Shown piece after piece: positions 1 to 6,570 of a stretch of DNA of 31,905 nt. The stretch is from Actinomycetota bacterium (GTDB lineage: Bacteria > Actinomycetota > Nitriliruptoria > Nitriliruptorales > JAHWKO01). Position numbers and translations under genes: made by a program. Under the pieces are notes generated by a model. That model was not told the origin of the DNA. It saw nothing but the letters and a program-made list of their open reading frames with translations, and did no database searches. How positions within the stretch are numbered: the first letter of the stretch is position 1; every line of letters starts with the position of its first letter. The stretch lies in assembly GCA_019347855.1 (NCBI GenBank), contig JAHWKO010000017.1, positions 1-31,905 on the forward strand, read 5' to 3'.

Positions 1-314
1 ACCTTTCCCGATACCGAGCGGAAGGGTCGCCGGATCATGTCTGCCGAGATCACCGACAACGGCGAGACGAAGCGTATCGAAGGCAACGGAACCGGGCCGA
101 TCGACGGCTTCGTCGATGCACTTTCGCATTATCTCGGCATCAAGCTTTCGGTGGTCGATTATTCCGAGCATTCGTTGCGCCAGGGTTCCGACGCCTCGGC
201 CGTCTGCTACATGGAAATCGCCTATCCCGCTGGCCGGATCTTCGGCGTCGGCATCAATGACAACATCGTCACCGCTTCGCTCGAGGCGATCATCGCGGCC
301 GCGAACCGGGTTGT
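1..314 (+). CDS. leuA: 2-isopropylmalate synthase, C-terminal fragment (likely foreign sequence)
   Basis: This is the 3' part of a gene for the first enzyme of leucine synthesis, which condenses acetyl-CoA with 2-oxoisovalerate. Only the C-terminal leucine-binding regulatory domain is present: GNGTGPIDGFVDAL, then the DYSEHSLRQGSDASAVCYMEI stretch, then FGVGINDNIVTASLEAI. The frame is open from base 1, so the gene runs off the left edge and the ATG at 37 is not a real start. Homology stops near 314, just after the residues AANRVV, with no stop codon; the frame instead continues into unrelated sequence. Codon choice (TTT, ATT, TCG, GAA) is less GC-biased than in the rest of the window and the protein looks alphaproteobacterial. 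The domain assignment is firm. The foreign origin is an inference, most simply explained by a chimeric contig end. Confidence 0.8.
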
Positions 315-441
315 CGCGGCGGGTCTCATCGGGCTCTACCAGGCGCGGGGGCTCGGGGACGCCGCGGAACAGGGGGATGGAGAAGACCAGCCACCAGGCG
401 GCGACGGAGAGCAGGGCCAGCCGCGCGGGCAGGGTCGCCTC
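303..441 (-). pseudogene. UMF1-type MFS transporter scrap, antisense, between two chimeric joins
   Basis: Read on the minus strand, this stretch gives a protein-like segment running LPARLALLSVAAWWLVFSIP and then LFRGVPEPPRLVEPDETR. That resembles the UMF1 (Atg22-like) subgroup of major facilitator transporters, where an AxWWxxFSxPLFxxVPEP pattern precedes a cytoplasmic loop. It has no start, no stop and only about 45 codons. It lies exactly between the end of LeuA homology and the start of acyltransferase homology, and it is antisense to both. An inverted insertion of this kind is typical of a chimera made during amplification or assembly. The family call rests on my recollection of the pattern; the lack of sense on the plus strand here is directly visible. 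Confidence 0.5.
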
Positions 442-1026
442 GTGCGGTTCATGGCCAAGCAGGAGGTGTTCGAACACCCCGTGGCCGGGCCGCTGATGCG
501 GGCGATGAAGCACATCCCGGTGGACCGCTACGGCAAGGCGCGTGACGCGGTCGAGGAGTCGATCGACCGGCTCCGCAGGGGGCAGATCGTCGGGATGTTC
601 CCCGAGGGCACGATCAGCCCGTCGTTCGTCCCCCGCGAGGGCAAGACCGGCGCGGCCCGCATGGCGATCGAGGCCGGCGCCCCGCTGATCCCCGCCGCCA
701 CGTGGGGGACCCAGCGGATCCTCACGAAATGGCGTCCCAAGAACTTCCAGCGGGGCGTGGCGATCGACGTGCACTACGGCGAGCCGATCGACACGAGCCA
801 CGGTGACCCCGAGCGGGCCACGAAGGAGCTGATGGAGGCGATCGGCGGTCTCGTCGATCGTGCCGCCGAGCGCTATCCCCAGGAGCCGGCGGACGACGAT
901 GACCGCTGGTGGTTGCCACTCCACCTCGGTGGCACCGCCCCGACCCCCGAGGACGCCGAACGCCGGCTCGCCGAACAGCGGGCGCGGGTCCGCCGGGAGC
1001 GCGAGCAGCAGGACCAGCAGGACTAG
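442..1026 (+). CDS. 1-acyl-sn-glycerol-3-phosphate acyltransferase (PlsC family), N-terminally truncated
   Basis: PlsC-family enzymes transfer an acyl chain from acyl-CoA or acyl-ACP to lysophosphatidic acid at the membrane. Homology begins at VRFMAKQEVFEHPVAGPLMRA (from 442) and continues through the FPEGT motif in VGMFPEGTISP and the GKTGAARMAIEAGAPLIPA motif. The preceding motif NHxSxxD, which carries the catalytic His and Asp, is absent because the sequence upstream of about 441 is unrelated. The copy is therefore a fragment rather than an active enzyme. The C-terminus is a charged tail rich in Arg, Glu and Gln, ending at TAG 1024-1026. The intact gene probably lies upstream of dedA in the real genome. 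Fusion to LeuA in one frame is almost surely artefactual. Confidence 0.8.
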   Translation: MRFMAKQEVFEHPVAGPLMRAMKHIPVDRYGKARDAVEESIDRLRRGQIVGMFPEGTISPSFVPREGKTGAARMAIEAGAPLIPAATWGTQRILTKWRPKNFQRGVAIDVHYGEPIDTSHGDPERATKELMEAIGGLVDRAAERYPQEPADDDDRWWLPLHLGGTAPTPEDAERRLAEQRARVRREREQQDQQD

Positions 1027-1088
1027 CGCCACGCGACCGGGTGGACGCTCTGCCGGGTCGGCGCGCATCCTCGATGTCGGCGCCCGCC

Positions 1089-1094
1089 TACGTT
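1089..1094 (+). promoter_or_regulatory. -10 box of dedA, leaderless layout
   Basis: TACGTT lies 7 nt before the GTG at 1102. The spacing matches a transcript that begins at or next to the start codon, and there is no Shine-Dalgarno sequence. It supports the GTG as the start. Confidence 0.45.
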
Positions 1095-1101
1095 CCTGGG
1101 C

Positions 1102-1746
1102 GTGCGCCTGCAACCCGCCGCCGATGGATCCGAGTTCACCGGACTGGTGGGCTGGGTCGTCGACGTGATCGCGGCGATGGGTCCGGTCGGCGTCGCCCTG
1201 ATGATGGTGCTCGACAACATCCTCCCGGTCGTGCCGAGCGAGGTCGTCCTCCCCTTCGCCGGCTACCTCGCCGCGCAGGGCGAGGTGTCGTACCTCGTCA
1301 TGCTGGTCGCTGCCACGGTCGGCTCGACGGGCAGCGCGTACGTGCTCTACGAGGTGGGGCGGCGGCTCGGTCCGGTGCGGGCCAGGGCGGTGCTGTTCCG
1401 GATCCCGCTGACGGACGAGGACGACATCGAGCGGGCCACGTCCTGGTTCGAGCGGCACGGCACGGCGGCGGTGTTCACGGGGCGCTTCGTGCCGCTGATC
1501 CGCAGCCTCATCTCGTTGCCTGCCGGCACCGAGGGCATGGGACGGATCCGGTTCGGCTTGCTGACCGCGGCCGGGAGCGGACTGTGGAACGCGGTGTGGC
1601 TGTGGATCGGGTTCGTGGTGGGGCGCCGGTGGCACCAGGTGGGTCGCTACTCCGACTGGTTCAACTGGGCGATCGCGGTGTTCGCGGTCGTGATCGTCGC
1701 GCAGTACGTCTGGCGTCGGCGTGAGCGACTGCCCTGGCGGAGCTAG
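1102..1746 (+). CDS. DedA family integral membrane protein
   Basis: This is a 214-residue member of the DedA/SNARE-associated family, membrane proteins linked to lipid scrambling and undecaprenyl-phosphate recycling. Family marks include LPVVPSEVVLPFAGYLAAQG (about residues 40-60), a Gly-rich second helix ending YVLYEVGRRLG, the amphipathic GRFVPLIRSLISLPAG segment (about 127-142), and an N-W pair near residue 163. Four or five hydrophobic segments are visible and the C-terminus is basic (RRRERLPWRS). The GTG start is backed by the -10 box 7 nt upstream. The gene follows the acyltransferase fragment by 75 bp and converges on the enoyl-CoA hydratase region. Length fits the family. The substrate cannot be read from the sequence. 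Confidence 0.88.
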   Translation: MRLQPAADGSEFTGLVGWVVDVIAAMGPVGVALMMVLDNILPVVPSEVVLPFAGYLAAQGEVSYLVMLVAATVGSTGSAYVLYEVGRRLGPVRARAVLFRIPLTDEDDIERATSWFERHGTAAVFTGRFVPLIRSLISLPAGTEGMGRIRFGLLTAAGSGLWNAVWLWIGFVVGRRWHQVGRYSDWFNWAIAVFAVVIVAQYVWRRRERLPWRS

Positions 1747-1747
1747 C

Positions 1748-1870
1748 TCACCCGATGAGGTGACGTTCGAGCGGACCGGGGAAGCGGGTCGAAACGACCT
1801 CGCCGTCCAGCCACGCGGTCAGCACCGCTCGCCGAGGAACCATCCGCGACCGTTCCTGCCGGTCCCTCAC
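1748..1870 (-). CDS. Small hypothetical protein (40 aa), coupled to the enoyl-CoA hydratase gene
   Basis: A short frame starts at GTG 1870-1868, overlapping the hydratase stop as GTGA, and ends at TGA 1750-1748. Its product reads VRDRQERSRMVPRR followed by AVLTAWLDGEVV and STRFPGPLERHLIG. From the Met onward (1843) codon use is strongly of the GC-rich genomic type (CTG ACC GCG TGG CTG GAC GGC GAG GTC). There is no clear ribosome-binding site, so translation would depend on coupling. I do not recognise the family. It could instead be the remnant of a longer gene, or chance. It fills the interval before dedA, which is encoded on the other strand and ends at 1746. Confidence 0.35.
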   Translation of the reverse strand: MRDRQERSRMVPRRAVLTAWLDGEVVSTRFPGPLERHLIG

Positions 1871-2680
1871 GCGTCACGCTCGGTGATCGCCTGGCGGAAA
1901 CCGACCTCCTCGGCCCGCTGCTTGAAGGCGACCCCCTCGGGCGTGTGCCGGGCGATCCCGTCGAAGAACGTCGCCAGTCGCTGGCTCGACCCCAGCCCCA
2001 TCTGCTCGACGGCCTGGTTGACCATGAGCTTCTGCATCGCCAGCTGGTTGGCCGGGACGCCGGCGATGCGGTCCGCGAGCTCCTCGACGCGCTCGTCCAA
2101 CCGTCCCGCCGGCACGGCCTCGAGCACGAGACCCATGTCCGCGGCCTCCCGCCCCGTCGACCAGGTCGCCCGTGAGCAGCATCCGTTTCGCCCGCTCCGG
2201 ACCCAGTCGGTAGACCCACATCGCCGTCGTCGGGCACCCCCAGACCCGGGCTGGCGGGTAGCCGATCCGGGCGTCCTCGGCCATCACCACCAGGTCGGAG
2301 CACAGCGCGATGTCGCTCCCACCCGCGACGGCGAACCCGTGGACCTTGCAGACCACCGGGGTGAGGCTGCGGAACAGGCTCATGAAAGCCTCGGTGGCCG
2401 CGTGCATCCAGCGGTAGTCCACGATGGGATCCCACGGCATCGACTGCGAGCCGAGGGTGGGGCGCGGCTCCTCGGCGAACCGGCGCAGGTCGTACCCGGA
2501 GCAGAACGCCCGTCCCGCCCCCGAGAGCACGATCACGCGCACCTCGCCGTCCCGGTCGGCCTCCTCGACGGCCGCTTGGAGCTCGCCCGGCATCGCCTCA
2601 TCGATCGCGTTCAGGACGTCCGGCCGGTCCAGGGTGATGCGGCCGATCCGGCCGTCTCGTTCGTAGCGCACGCTCGCCAA
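1867..2680 (-). pseudogene. Enoyl-CoA hydratase/isomerase (crotonase family) with a +1 frameshift
   Basis: Crotonase-fold enzymes hydrate or isomerise acyl-CoA thioesters. The first about 177 codons read correctly, with the oxyanion-hole segments GAGRAFCSGYDL and VHGFAVAGGSDIALCSDLVV. After LLTGDLVDG the frame breaks, and the remaining protein (EAADMGLVLEAVPAGRLDERV to the end FRQAITERDA) continues in another frame. The break maps to the four-C run at 2152-2155; three Cs would restore a 270-residue protein of normal length. The start is TTG at 2680, chosen because GGAGG lies 5 nt upstream (2686-2690). A sequencing or assembly indel in a homopolymer is as likely as true decay, since both halves keep good codon bias. 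The gene is divergent from the amidohydrolase. Confidence 0.85.
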
Positions 2681-2710
2681 GGGGACCTCCGTGGATCGGG
2701 ATGTCGACGA

Positions 2711-2716
2711 ACCCTA
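2711..2716 (-). promoter_or_regulatory. -10 box for the enoyl-CoA hydratase gene
   Basis: On the minus strand TAGGGT sits about 31 nt upstream of the TTG start. That leaves a short leader containing the GGAGG ribosome site at 2686-2690. Confidence 0.35.
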
Positions 2717-2735
2717 GGGGGGCGCTCGATGGCTC

Positions 2736-2741
2736 TAGCCT
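2736..2741 (+). promoter_or_regulatory. -10 box of the amidohydrolase gene, leaderless layout
   Basis: TAGCCT lies 7 nt upstream of ATG 2749, with no ribosome-binding site between. This favours the ATG at 2749 over an in-frame ATG at 2701. Confidence 0.45.
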
Positions 2742-2748
2742 GCTGGGT

Positions 2749-3636
2749 ATGACCCCCGCCCCGCCCCGCGACGACGCCGATGTCCCACGGTTCCTCGAGG
2801 ACCTCGGCCTGCCCGGCATCGTGGACATCCACGTGCACGCGCTCCCGGAACCGATCCAGACCCGGGTCTGGGAGCACTTCGACCGGCTGGACCCGCCCTG
2901 GCCGATCGCCTACCGGGCCTCCGAGGACGAGCGGCTCGCGACGCTCCGGGACCTCGGTGTGATCGCCCACACCGCCCTGGCGTACGCGCACCGTCCGGGG
3001 ATGGCAGCCTGGCTCAACGAGCACACGCTGCGCCTCGCCGAGCAGCACGACGCGATCGTGCCCACGTTCACCTTCTACCCGGAGGATGACGTCGACGTGT
3101 ACGTCGCGGACGCGTTGGGGCGTGGCGGACGGTGCGTCAAGATCCACCTGCAGGTCGGCAAGTTCGATCCGACCGACGACCGGTTGGGCGACGTCTGGAC
3201 GGAGGTCGAGCGACGCCGCCTCCCGGTCGTGCTGCACGCGGGCGCGGTCCCGGACGGCTCGGGGGGCGAGGAGTTCTGCGGGCCGGGCCCGGTGCGCCGA
3301 CTGCTCGAGGATCACGGCGATCTGGTCCTGGTGATCGCGCACGCCGGCGCTCCCGACGTCGAGCCGTTCGTCGAGCTCGCGGAGTCGGTGCCCACCGTCC
3401 ACCTCGACACCGCCATGGTGATGACCGACCCCGAGTACCTGGGCGCCATCCCCGACCGCGTCGTCGAACGCTACGTCGACCTGGCGGATCGCATCGCGTT
3501 CGGATCGGACTTCCCGAGCATCCCGCACGAGTACGCCGCGCAGATCCGCGGCTTGGTGGCCCGCGGGTTCGACGACGACTGGCTCCGCCAGGTCATGTGG
3601 GACACGCCCCGACGCCTCCTGCACCTCGGGCCCTGA
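2749..3636 (+). CDS. Amidohydrolase family metal-dependent hydrolase (amidohydrolase_2 type)
   Basis: This 295-residue TIM-barrel protein belongs to the amidohydrolase superfamily group that includes decarboxylases and lactonases. Visible metal-site motifs in order are DIHVHALP (His28 and His30), VLHAGAVPDG, VIAHAGAP and IAFGSDFPSIPHEY, whose Asp is the usual catalytic residue. The segment KIHLQVGKFDP is a typical barrel strand between them. An upstream in-frame ATG at 2701 is rejected because the -10 box lies between the two. The enzyme is soluble, with no signal peptide. It is divergent from the hydratase gene, so a role in acyl or aromatic acid breakdown is possible, but the substrate cannot be assigned. 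A strong hairpin follows the stop. Confidence 0.82.
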   Translation: MTPAPPRDDADVPRFLEDLGLPGIVDIHVHALPEPIQTRVWEHFDRLDPPWPIAYRASEDERLATLRDLGVIAHTALAYAHRPGMAAWLNEHTLRLAEQHDAIVPTFTFYPEDDVDVYVADALGRGGRCVKIHLQVGKFDPTDDRLGDVWTEVERRRLPVVLHAGAVPDGSGGEEFCGPGPVRRLLEDHGDLVLVIAHAGAPDVEPFVELAESVPTVHLDTAMVMTDPEYLGAIPDRVVERYVDLADRIAFGSDFPSIPHEYAAQIRGLVARGFDDDWLRQVMWDTPRRLLHLGP

Positions 3637-3681
3637 CGCATCCCCGTACCTCCAACCCCTCGCATCTGGCGGATGTGTGTA

Positions 3682-3710
3682 CGTCTCGTCCCCGATAGGG
3701 GAACGAGACG
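3682..3710. terminator. Bidirectional hairpin terminator between convergent genes
   Basis: The arms CGTCTCGT and ACGAGACG (8 bp) stack on CCCC/GGGG with a single bulged A (3702) and a GATA loop. It lies 46 nt after the amidohydrolase stop and 36 nt beyond the kptA stop on the other strand. No U-run follows. Confidence 0.7.
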
Positions 3711-3723
3711 ACAACACGAACCC

Positions 3724-3741
3724 GGGGAGGGGGAGGGAGGG
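3724..3741 (+). other. G-quadruplex motif with single-A loops
   Basis: Four G-runs (4, 5, 3 and 3) are separated by single As: GGGGAGGGGGAGGGAGGG. Short loops of this kind are known to give very stable quadruplexes. It lies between the hairpin and the kptA stop, on the plus strand. Confidence 0.5.
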
Positions 3742-3745
3742 TGAG

Positions 3746-4300
3746 TCAGGTGGGGTCCACGGTGCCGCGGATGTGCTGGGGCGGGACCTCGGGGGTCAGC
3801 CAGATGCCACCGGGGAGGCGGTGGAACGTGATCCCCTCGTCGGCCATGCTCGCGGCGTCGATCTCCAGGATCACCGGTCGCCCGTGCCGGCCGCCGACCT
3901 GGCGGGCCGACGCGACGTCCTCGGACAGGTGGACGAGCTGACGGCGCATCGACGAGACCCCCTGCGAGAGGATCGCGTCCACGTTGCGGTCCGATGTGCC
4001 GTGGTACAGGACGTCCGGCGGGCGGGTGTCCTCGTACCCGAGCTGCACCGGGATCGAGTGCCCGTAACGGGCGCGGATCCGCTCGCCGTCGGCGGACAGC
4101 TCGAAGCGGTCCTTGCGGGCCGCACGTGGCCGGGTGACCGCCTCGAGCAGCTCCCGGTCCCAGCCCAACCCGTCCAGCAGGTCGTCGACCGGGACCCACC
4201 CCTCCGGGTCAGGCTCCAGGTCGGCGATCGACGGGTCGTGACGTAGGACCTTCGACAGCAGCTTCGACATCCGTACGAGGCGCCGGTCGTCCATGGTCAC
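3746..4300 (-). CDS. kptA: RNA 2'-phosphotransferase (Tpt1/KptA)
   Basis: KptA removes an internal RNA 2'-phosphate using NAD+, giving ADP-ribose 1'',2''-cyclic phosphate. In eukaryotes this finishes tRNA splicing; the bacterial role is unsettled. The catalytic set is complete: Arg20-His21 in LSKVLRHDP, Arg76 in RIRARYGHS, the LYHGT motif (98-102), and Arg120 in SMRRQLVHLS. At 184 residues it has the usual family length. GTG 4300 overlaps the phoD stop as GTGA; ATG 4294 is an equally possible start. Co-translation with the upstream phosphatase gene is likely. It converges on the amidohydrolase gene across the hairpin and G-rich element. The identification is confident. Confidence 0.93.
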   Translation of the reverse strand: MTMDDRRLVRMSKLLSKVLRHDPSIADLEPDPEGWVPVDDLLDGLGWDRELLEAVTRPRAARKDRFELSADGERIRARYGHSIPVQLGYEDTRPPDVLYHGTSDRNVDAILSQGVSSMRRQLVHLSEDVASARQVGGRHGRPVILEIDAASMADEGITFHRLPGGIWLTPEVPPQHIRGTVDPT

Positions 4301-5850
4301 TCACTGCGGCTGGGATCGCGGTCGGTGTCCTCGCCGGCGACGTGGTACAGGAGGGACGTCCCCTCACGGACCTCCCAGGAGCTCTTCATCGACTCGTTGT
4401 CGGACGGTTCCTCGACGGTGTCGACGAACCACCACTCAGCGAGGATGCGTCCCGGGTCGATGTCGAGCAGCACGTACCCGTGGTCATCGAACTCGCACCA
4501 CTGGATGTGGGGGTTGTCGCGCATCACGGTGCCCTCGACGTCCACCTCCCGCGTGCGCTCGTCGTCCCCAATCTTCTCGTTGAGGTTCTGGGTCGTGATG
4601 CTGGCCGTCACGAACTCGACCGCCAGGGGCTCGATCATGTCGGTCGGGTCCTCCATCAGGTGGCACGCCCACGCGGTGTGGACGTCGCCGGACAGGAACA
4701 CGGGGTCGCGGACCTGATCCTGGCGCAGCTGCGCGAACAGCCTCGACCGCGCCGCCGGGTACCCGTCCCACTGGTCCGGGCTCGCCCCGTGCTCCTCCTC
4801 GGTGAGGATCCCGAGCTCGGCCAGTGGACGCCCCAGCCAATCGGGGGTCAGGTGGGTGTAGACCTGCCCGACCATGATCGGGTTGCCGACGAGCTTCCAC
4901 GTCGCCTCCGAGTCCCGCAGGCGCTGGCACAGCCACCGGTGCTGCGGCTCGCCCAGGAGCTGGCGGTCCTCGCGGTACATCTCGGGCGGCGTGGCCTGGC
5001 GGTCACGCCAGGATCGGCAGTCGATCACGATCAGGTCGGCGAGGCCGCCGAGGGGCAACCGCCGGTAGATCCGCGCCGGGTCGTCGCGGTCCGGGACACG
5101 GACCGGCAGCCACTCGTACCAGGCCTGCAGTGCCTGCGCGGCCCGCTCCTCGAAGGGGCCGTCGACGGCTGGGTCGTGGTTGTCGGCGCCCTCCCGCCAC
5201 CGGTCGTCCCCGCACTCGTGGTCGTCGAAGACGTGCACCGTCGGGTGGCGCTCGTGCATCCGTCGGCAGTCATCGTCCAGCCGCATCTGGGCGTACCGCG
5301 TGCGGTAGTCGTCCAGCGTCTTGCAGTCGTGGTCGGGGATCATCGCCCGACCCATGTCCGGTCCGGGCGAGCTCCCGTCGTTGCCGTACTCGTAGAAGTA
5401 GTCGCCCAGGTGGACGACCAGGTCGAGATCCTCGCGGTCGGCGATCCGGGCGTAGGCGTTGAAGAACCCGTCGTCGTACTTCGCACACGAGGCGAACGCC
5501 ACCCGCAGGTGGTCGTCACCGACCCCCTCGGCCGGCGCGGTCCGGGTGCGTCCGGTGGGGGAGGCCTCACCGTCGAACTCGAAGCCGTAGTAGTAGGTGG
5601 TCGCGGGGGCGAGCCCGGGGACGTCCACCTTCACCGTGTGGTCCCGCGATGCGTCCGTCGTGGTGATACCCGTCGCGACCGGATCGGACAGCTCCTCGTC
5701 ATGAGCCACCACCCACCGCACCTCCGGGTGGGCGTCGGGAGTGCTGATCCGGGTCCAGATGAGGACGTGGTCCTGCAGCGGGTCGCCGCTCGCGACCCCG
5801 TGCTGGAACGTCGGGCCCTCGGGATCGCGAGGGGCTGCAGCCGATGACAC
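4297..5850 (-). CDS. phoD: PhoD-like phosphodiesterase/alkaline phosphatase D, without export signal
   Basis: PhoD enzymes hydrolyse phosphodiesters and monoesters using an iron-calcium centre. An N-terminal beta domain (about residues 14-108, starting FQHGVASGDPLQDHVLIWTR) precedes the metallophosphatase domain. Metal-site motifs are FASCAKYDDG (Cys122), HLGDYFYEYG (Asp150), VFDDHECGDDRW (Asp210-His211) and LSGDVHTAW near the C-terminus. GTG 5850 is chosen because GGAGG precedes it and homology begins a few residues later; this gives 517 residues. Classical PhoD carries a twin-arginine signal, but none is present here, even if the frame is extended to 5988, so it appears cytoplasmic. It overlaps kptA by GTGA. 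Other metallophosphatase subfamilies are possible. Confidence 0.85.
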   Translation of the reverse strand: MSSAAAPRDPEGPTFQHGVASGDPLQDHVLIWTRISTPDAHPEVRWVVAHDEELSDPVATGITTTDASRDHTVKVDVPGLAPATTYYYGFEFDGEASPTGRTRTAPAEGVGDDHLRVAFASCAKYDDGFFNAYARIADREDLDLVVHLGDYFYEYGNDGSSPGPDMGRAMIPDHDCKTLDDYRTRYAQMRLDDDCRRMHERHPTVHVFDDHECGDDRWREGADNHDPAVDGPFEERAAQALQAWYEWLPVRVPDRDDPARIYRRLPLGGLADLIVIDCRSWRDRQATPPEMYREDRQLLGEPQHRWLCQRLRDSEATWKLVGNPIMVGQVYTHLTPDWLGRPLAELGILTEEEHGASPDQWDGYPAARSRLFAQLRQDQVRDPVFLSGDVHTAWACHLMEDPTDMIEPLAVEFVTASITTQNLNEKIGDDERTREVDVEGTVMRDNPHIQWCEFDDHGYVLLDIDPGRILAEWWFVDTVEEPSDNESMKSSWEVREGTSLLYHVAGEDTDRDPSRSE

Positions 5851-5881
5851 GGGTGGCGTCCTCCAGGTTCGATCCCCTCCG

Positions 5882-5887
5882 ACCGTA
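5882..5887 (-). promoter_or_regulatory. -10 box of the phoD-kptA operon
   Basis: TACGGT on the minus strand lies 31 nt before GTG 5850. The resulting leader of about 25 nt contains the GGAGG site. Confidence 0.4.
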
Positions 5888-5961
5888 GGAGCGTGGACCC
5901 CGGGCCGAGGAGGCGTCCCCTGGCCGCCTGGCGACCGGACTTGCGCCCGATCCACATCGGA

Positions 5962-5985
5962 GTAACTTTGTAATGACGTAATCAA
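5962..5985 (+). promoter_or_regulatory. Operator-like tandem repeats (GTAAY x3, 8-bp period)
   Basis: GTAAC at 5962, GTAAT at 5970 and GTAAT at 5978 recur exactly every 8 bp inside an AT-rich patch of about 30 bp in a very GC-rich neighbourhood. They lie 57-77 nt upstream of a gene for a ribbon-helix-helix protein, a class that binds tandem repeats of this kind. Autoregulation is an inference. Confidence 0.45.
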
Positions 5986-6038
5986 CACATCGCGACAGCG
6001 ACCGGCGTGAGCGGCGCCGGGCGGCGGACGGAGGACCC

Positions 6039-6557
6039 GTGGCCACCATCACCACCAGCGACCTCGCCACCTGGTTCCGGCGACGCCTGCCCGACGGGTG
6101 GTTCCACGACCTCGAGGTGCTCACGGACCAGGAGGAGATCCTCGTCATCGGCGAGATGCCGGAACCCGACCCCGAGGACGACGAGACCGACGGGCTGCGT
6201 GAGGCGCGGCTGCAGGGCGCGATCGCTCGCTTCCGCGAGGCCACCCGGGAGCAGCGCATCGAGATCGCCCGCGAGGCCGAGCACACCTTCCGGCGGCGCG
6301 TCTCTTGGGGGGTCCGCTGCGCGGGGACGCAGCGGCTGTTCACGACCAACACGATGCCGGTCATGACCCGCCTGCGCCTCCCGCAGCGCCGGGTCCTCGA
6401 CACGCTGATCGACGCCGGGGTGGTGCGCAGCCGCAGCGAGGCCGTGGCCTGGTGCATCCAGCGTGTCGCCGAGGTGGAGGAGGCGTGGCTCGCGGAGCTC
6501 CGCGAGGCGTTCGCCCAGGTCGAGACGGTGCGCCAGGCCGGCCCCGACCTGGCGTGA
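6039..6557 (+). CDS. Uncharacterised protein with C-terminal ribbon-helix-helix-like domain
   Basis: This soluble 172-residue protein has two parts. Residues 1-100 form a mixed domain with an acidic stretch (GEMPEPDPEDDETDG) and a charged helix (GLREARLQGAIARFREATREQ). Residues about 106-148 look like a CopG/Arc-type fold: a beta strand TMPVMTRLRLP, then helices QRRVLDTLIDAG and SRSEAVAWCIQRVAEVEEAW. The C-terminal helix is conserved in actinobacterial hypotheticals I recall, but I know no assigned function. GTG 6039 is chosen for the GGAGG at 6030-6034. Tandem GTAAY repeats lie upstream, and the protease gene follows with a 13-nt gap, so the two are probably one operon. A transcriptional regulator of the pair is the leading idea. 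Confidence 0.65.
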   Translation: MATITTSDLATWFRRRLPDGWFHDLEVLTDQEEILVIGEMPEPDPEDDETDGLREARLQGAIARFREATREQRIEIAREAEHTFRRRVSWGVRCAGTQRLFTTNTMPVMTRLRLPQRRVLDTLIDAGVVRSRSEAVAWCIQRVAEVEEAWLAELREAFAQVETVRQAGPDLA

Positions 6558-6570
6558 GGAGGTGAGCGAC

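Noticed and set aside
37..1026. A 329-residue fusion of LeuA and acyltransferase
   Set aside because: The middle 45 codons have no sense on the plus strand and read as a transporter on the minus strand; the acyltransferase lacks its first catalytic motif. Treated as a chimeric join.
4342..5847. Long plus-strand open frame (501 codons) opposite phoD
   Set aside because: It is antisense to a motif-complete phosphatase and its product is a Val/Arg/Pro-rich shadow typical of high-GC DNA.
5851..5988. N-terminal extension of the phoD product to ATG 5988
   Set aside because: The extension has no signal peptide, crosses the TACGGT box and the GGAGG site, and has Pro/Gly-rich shadow composition.
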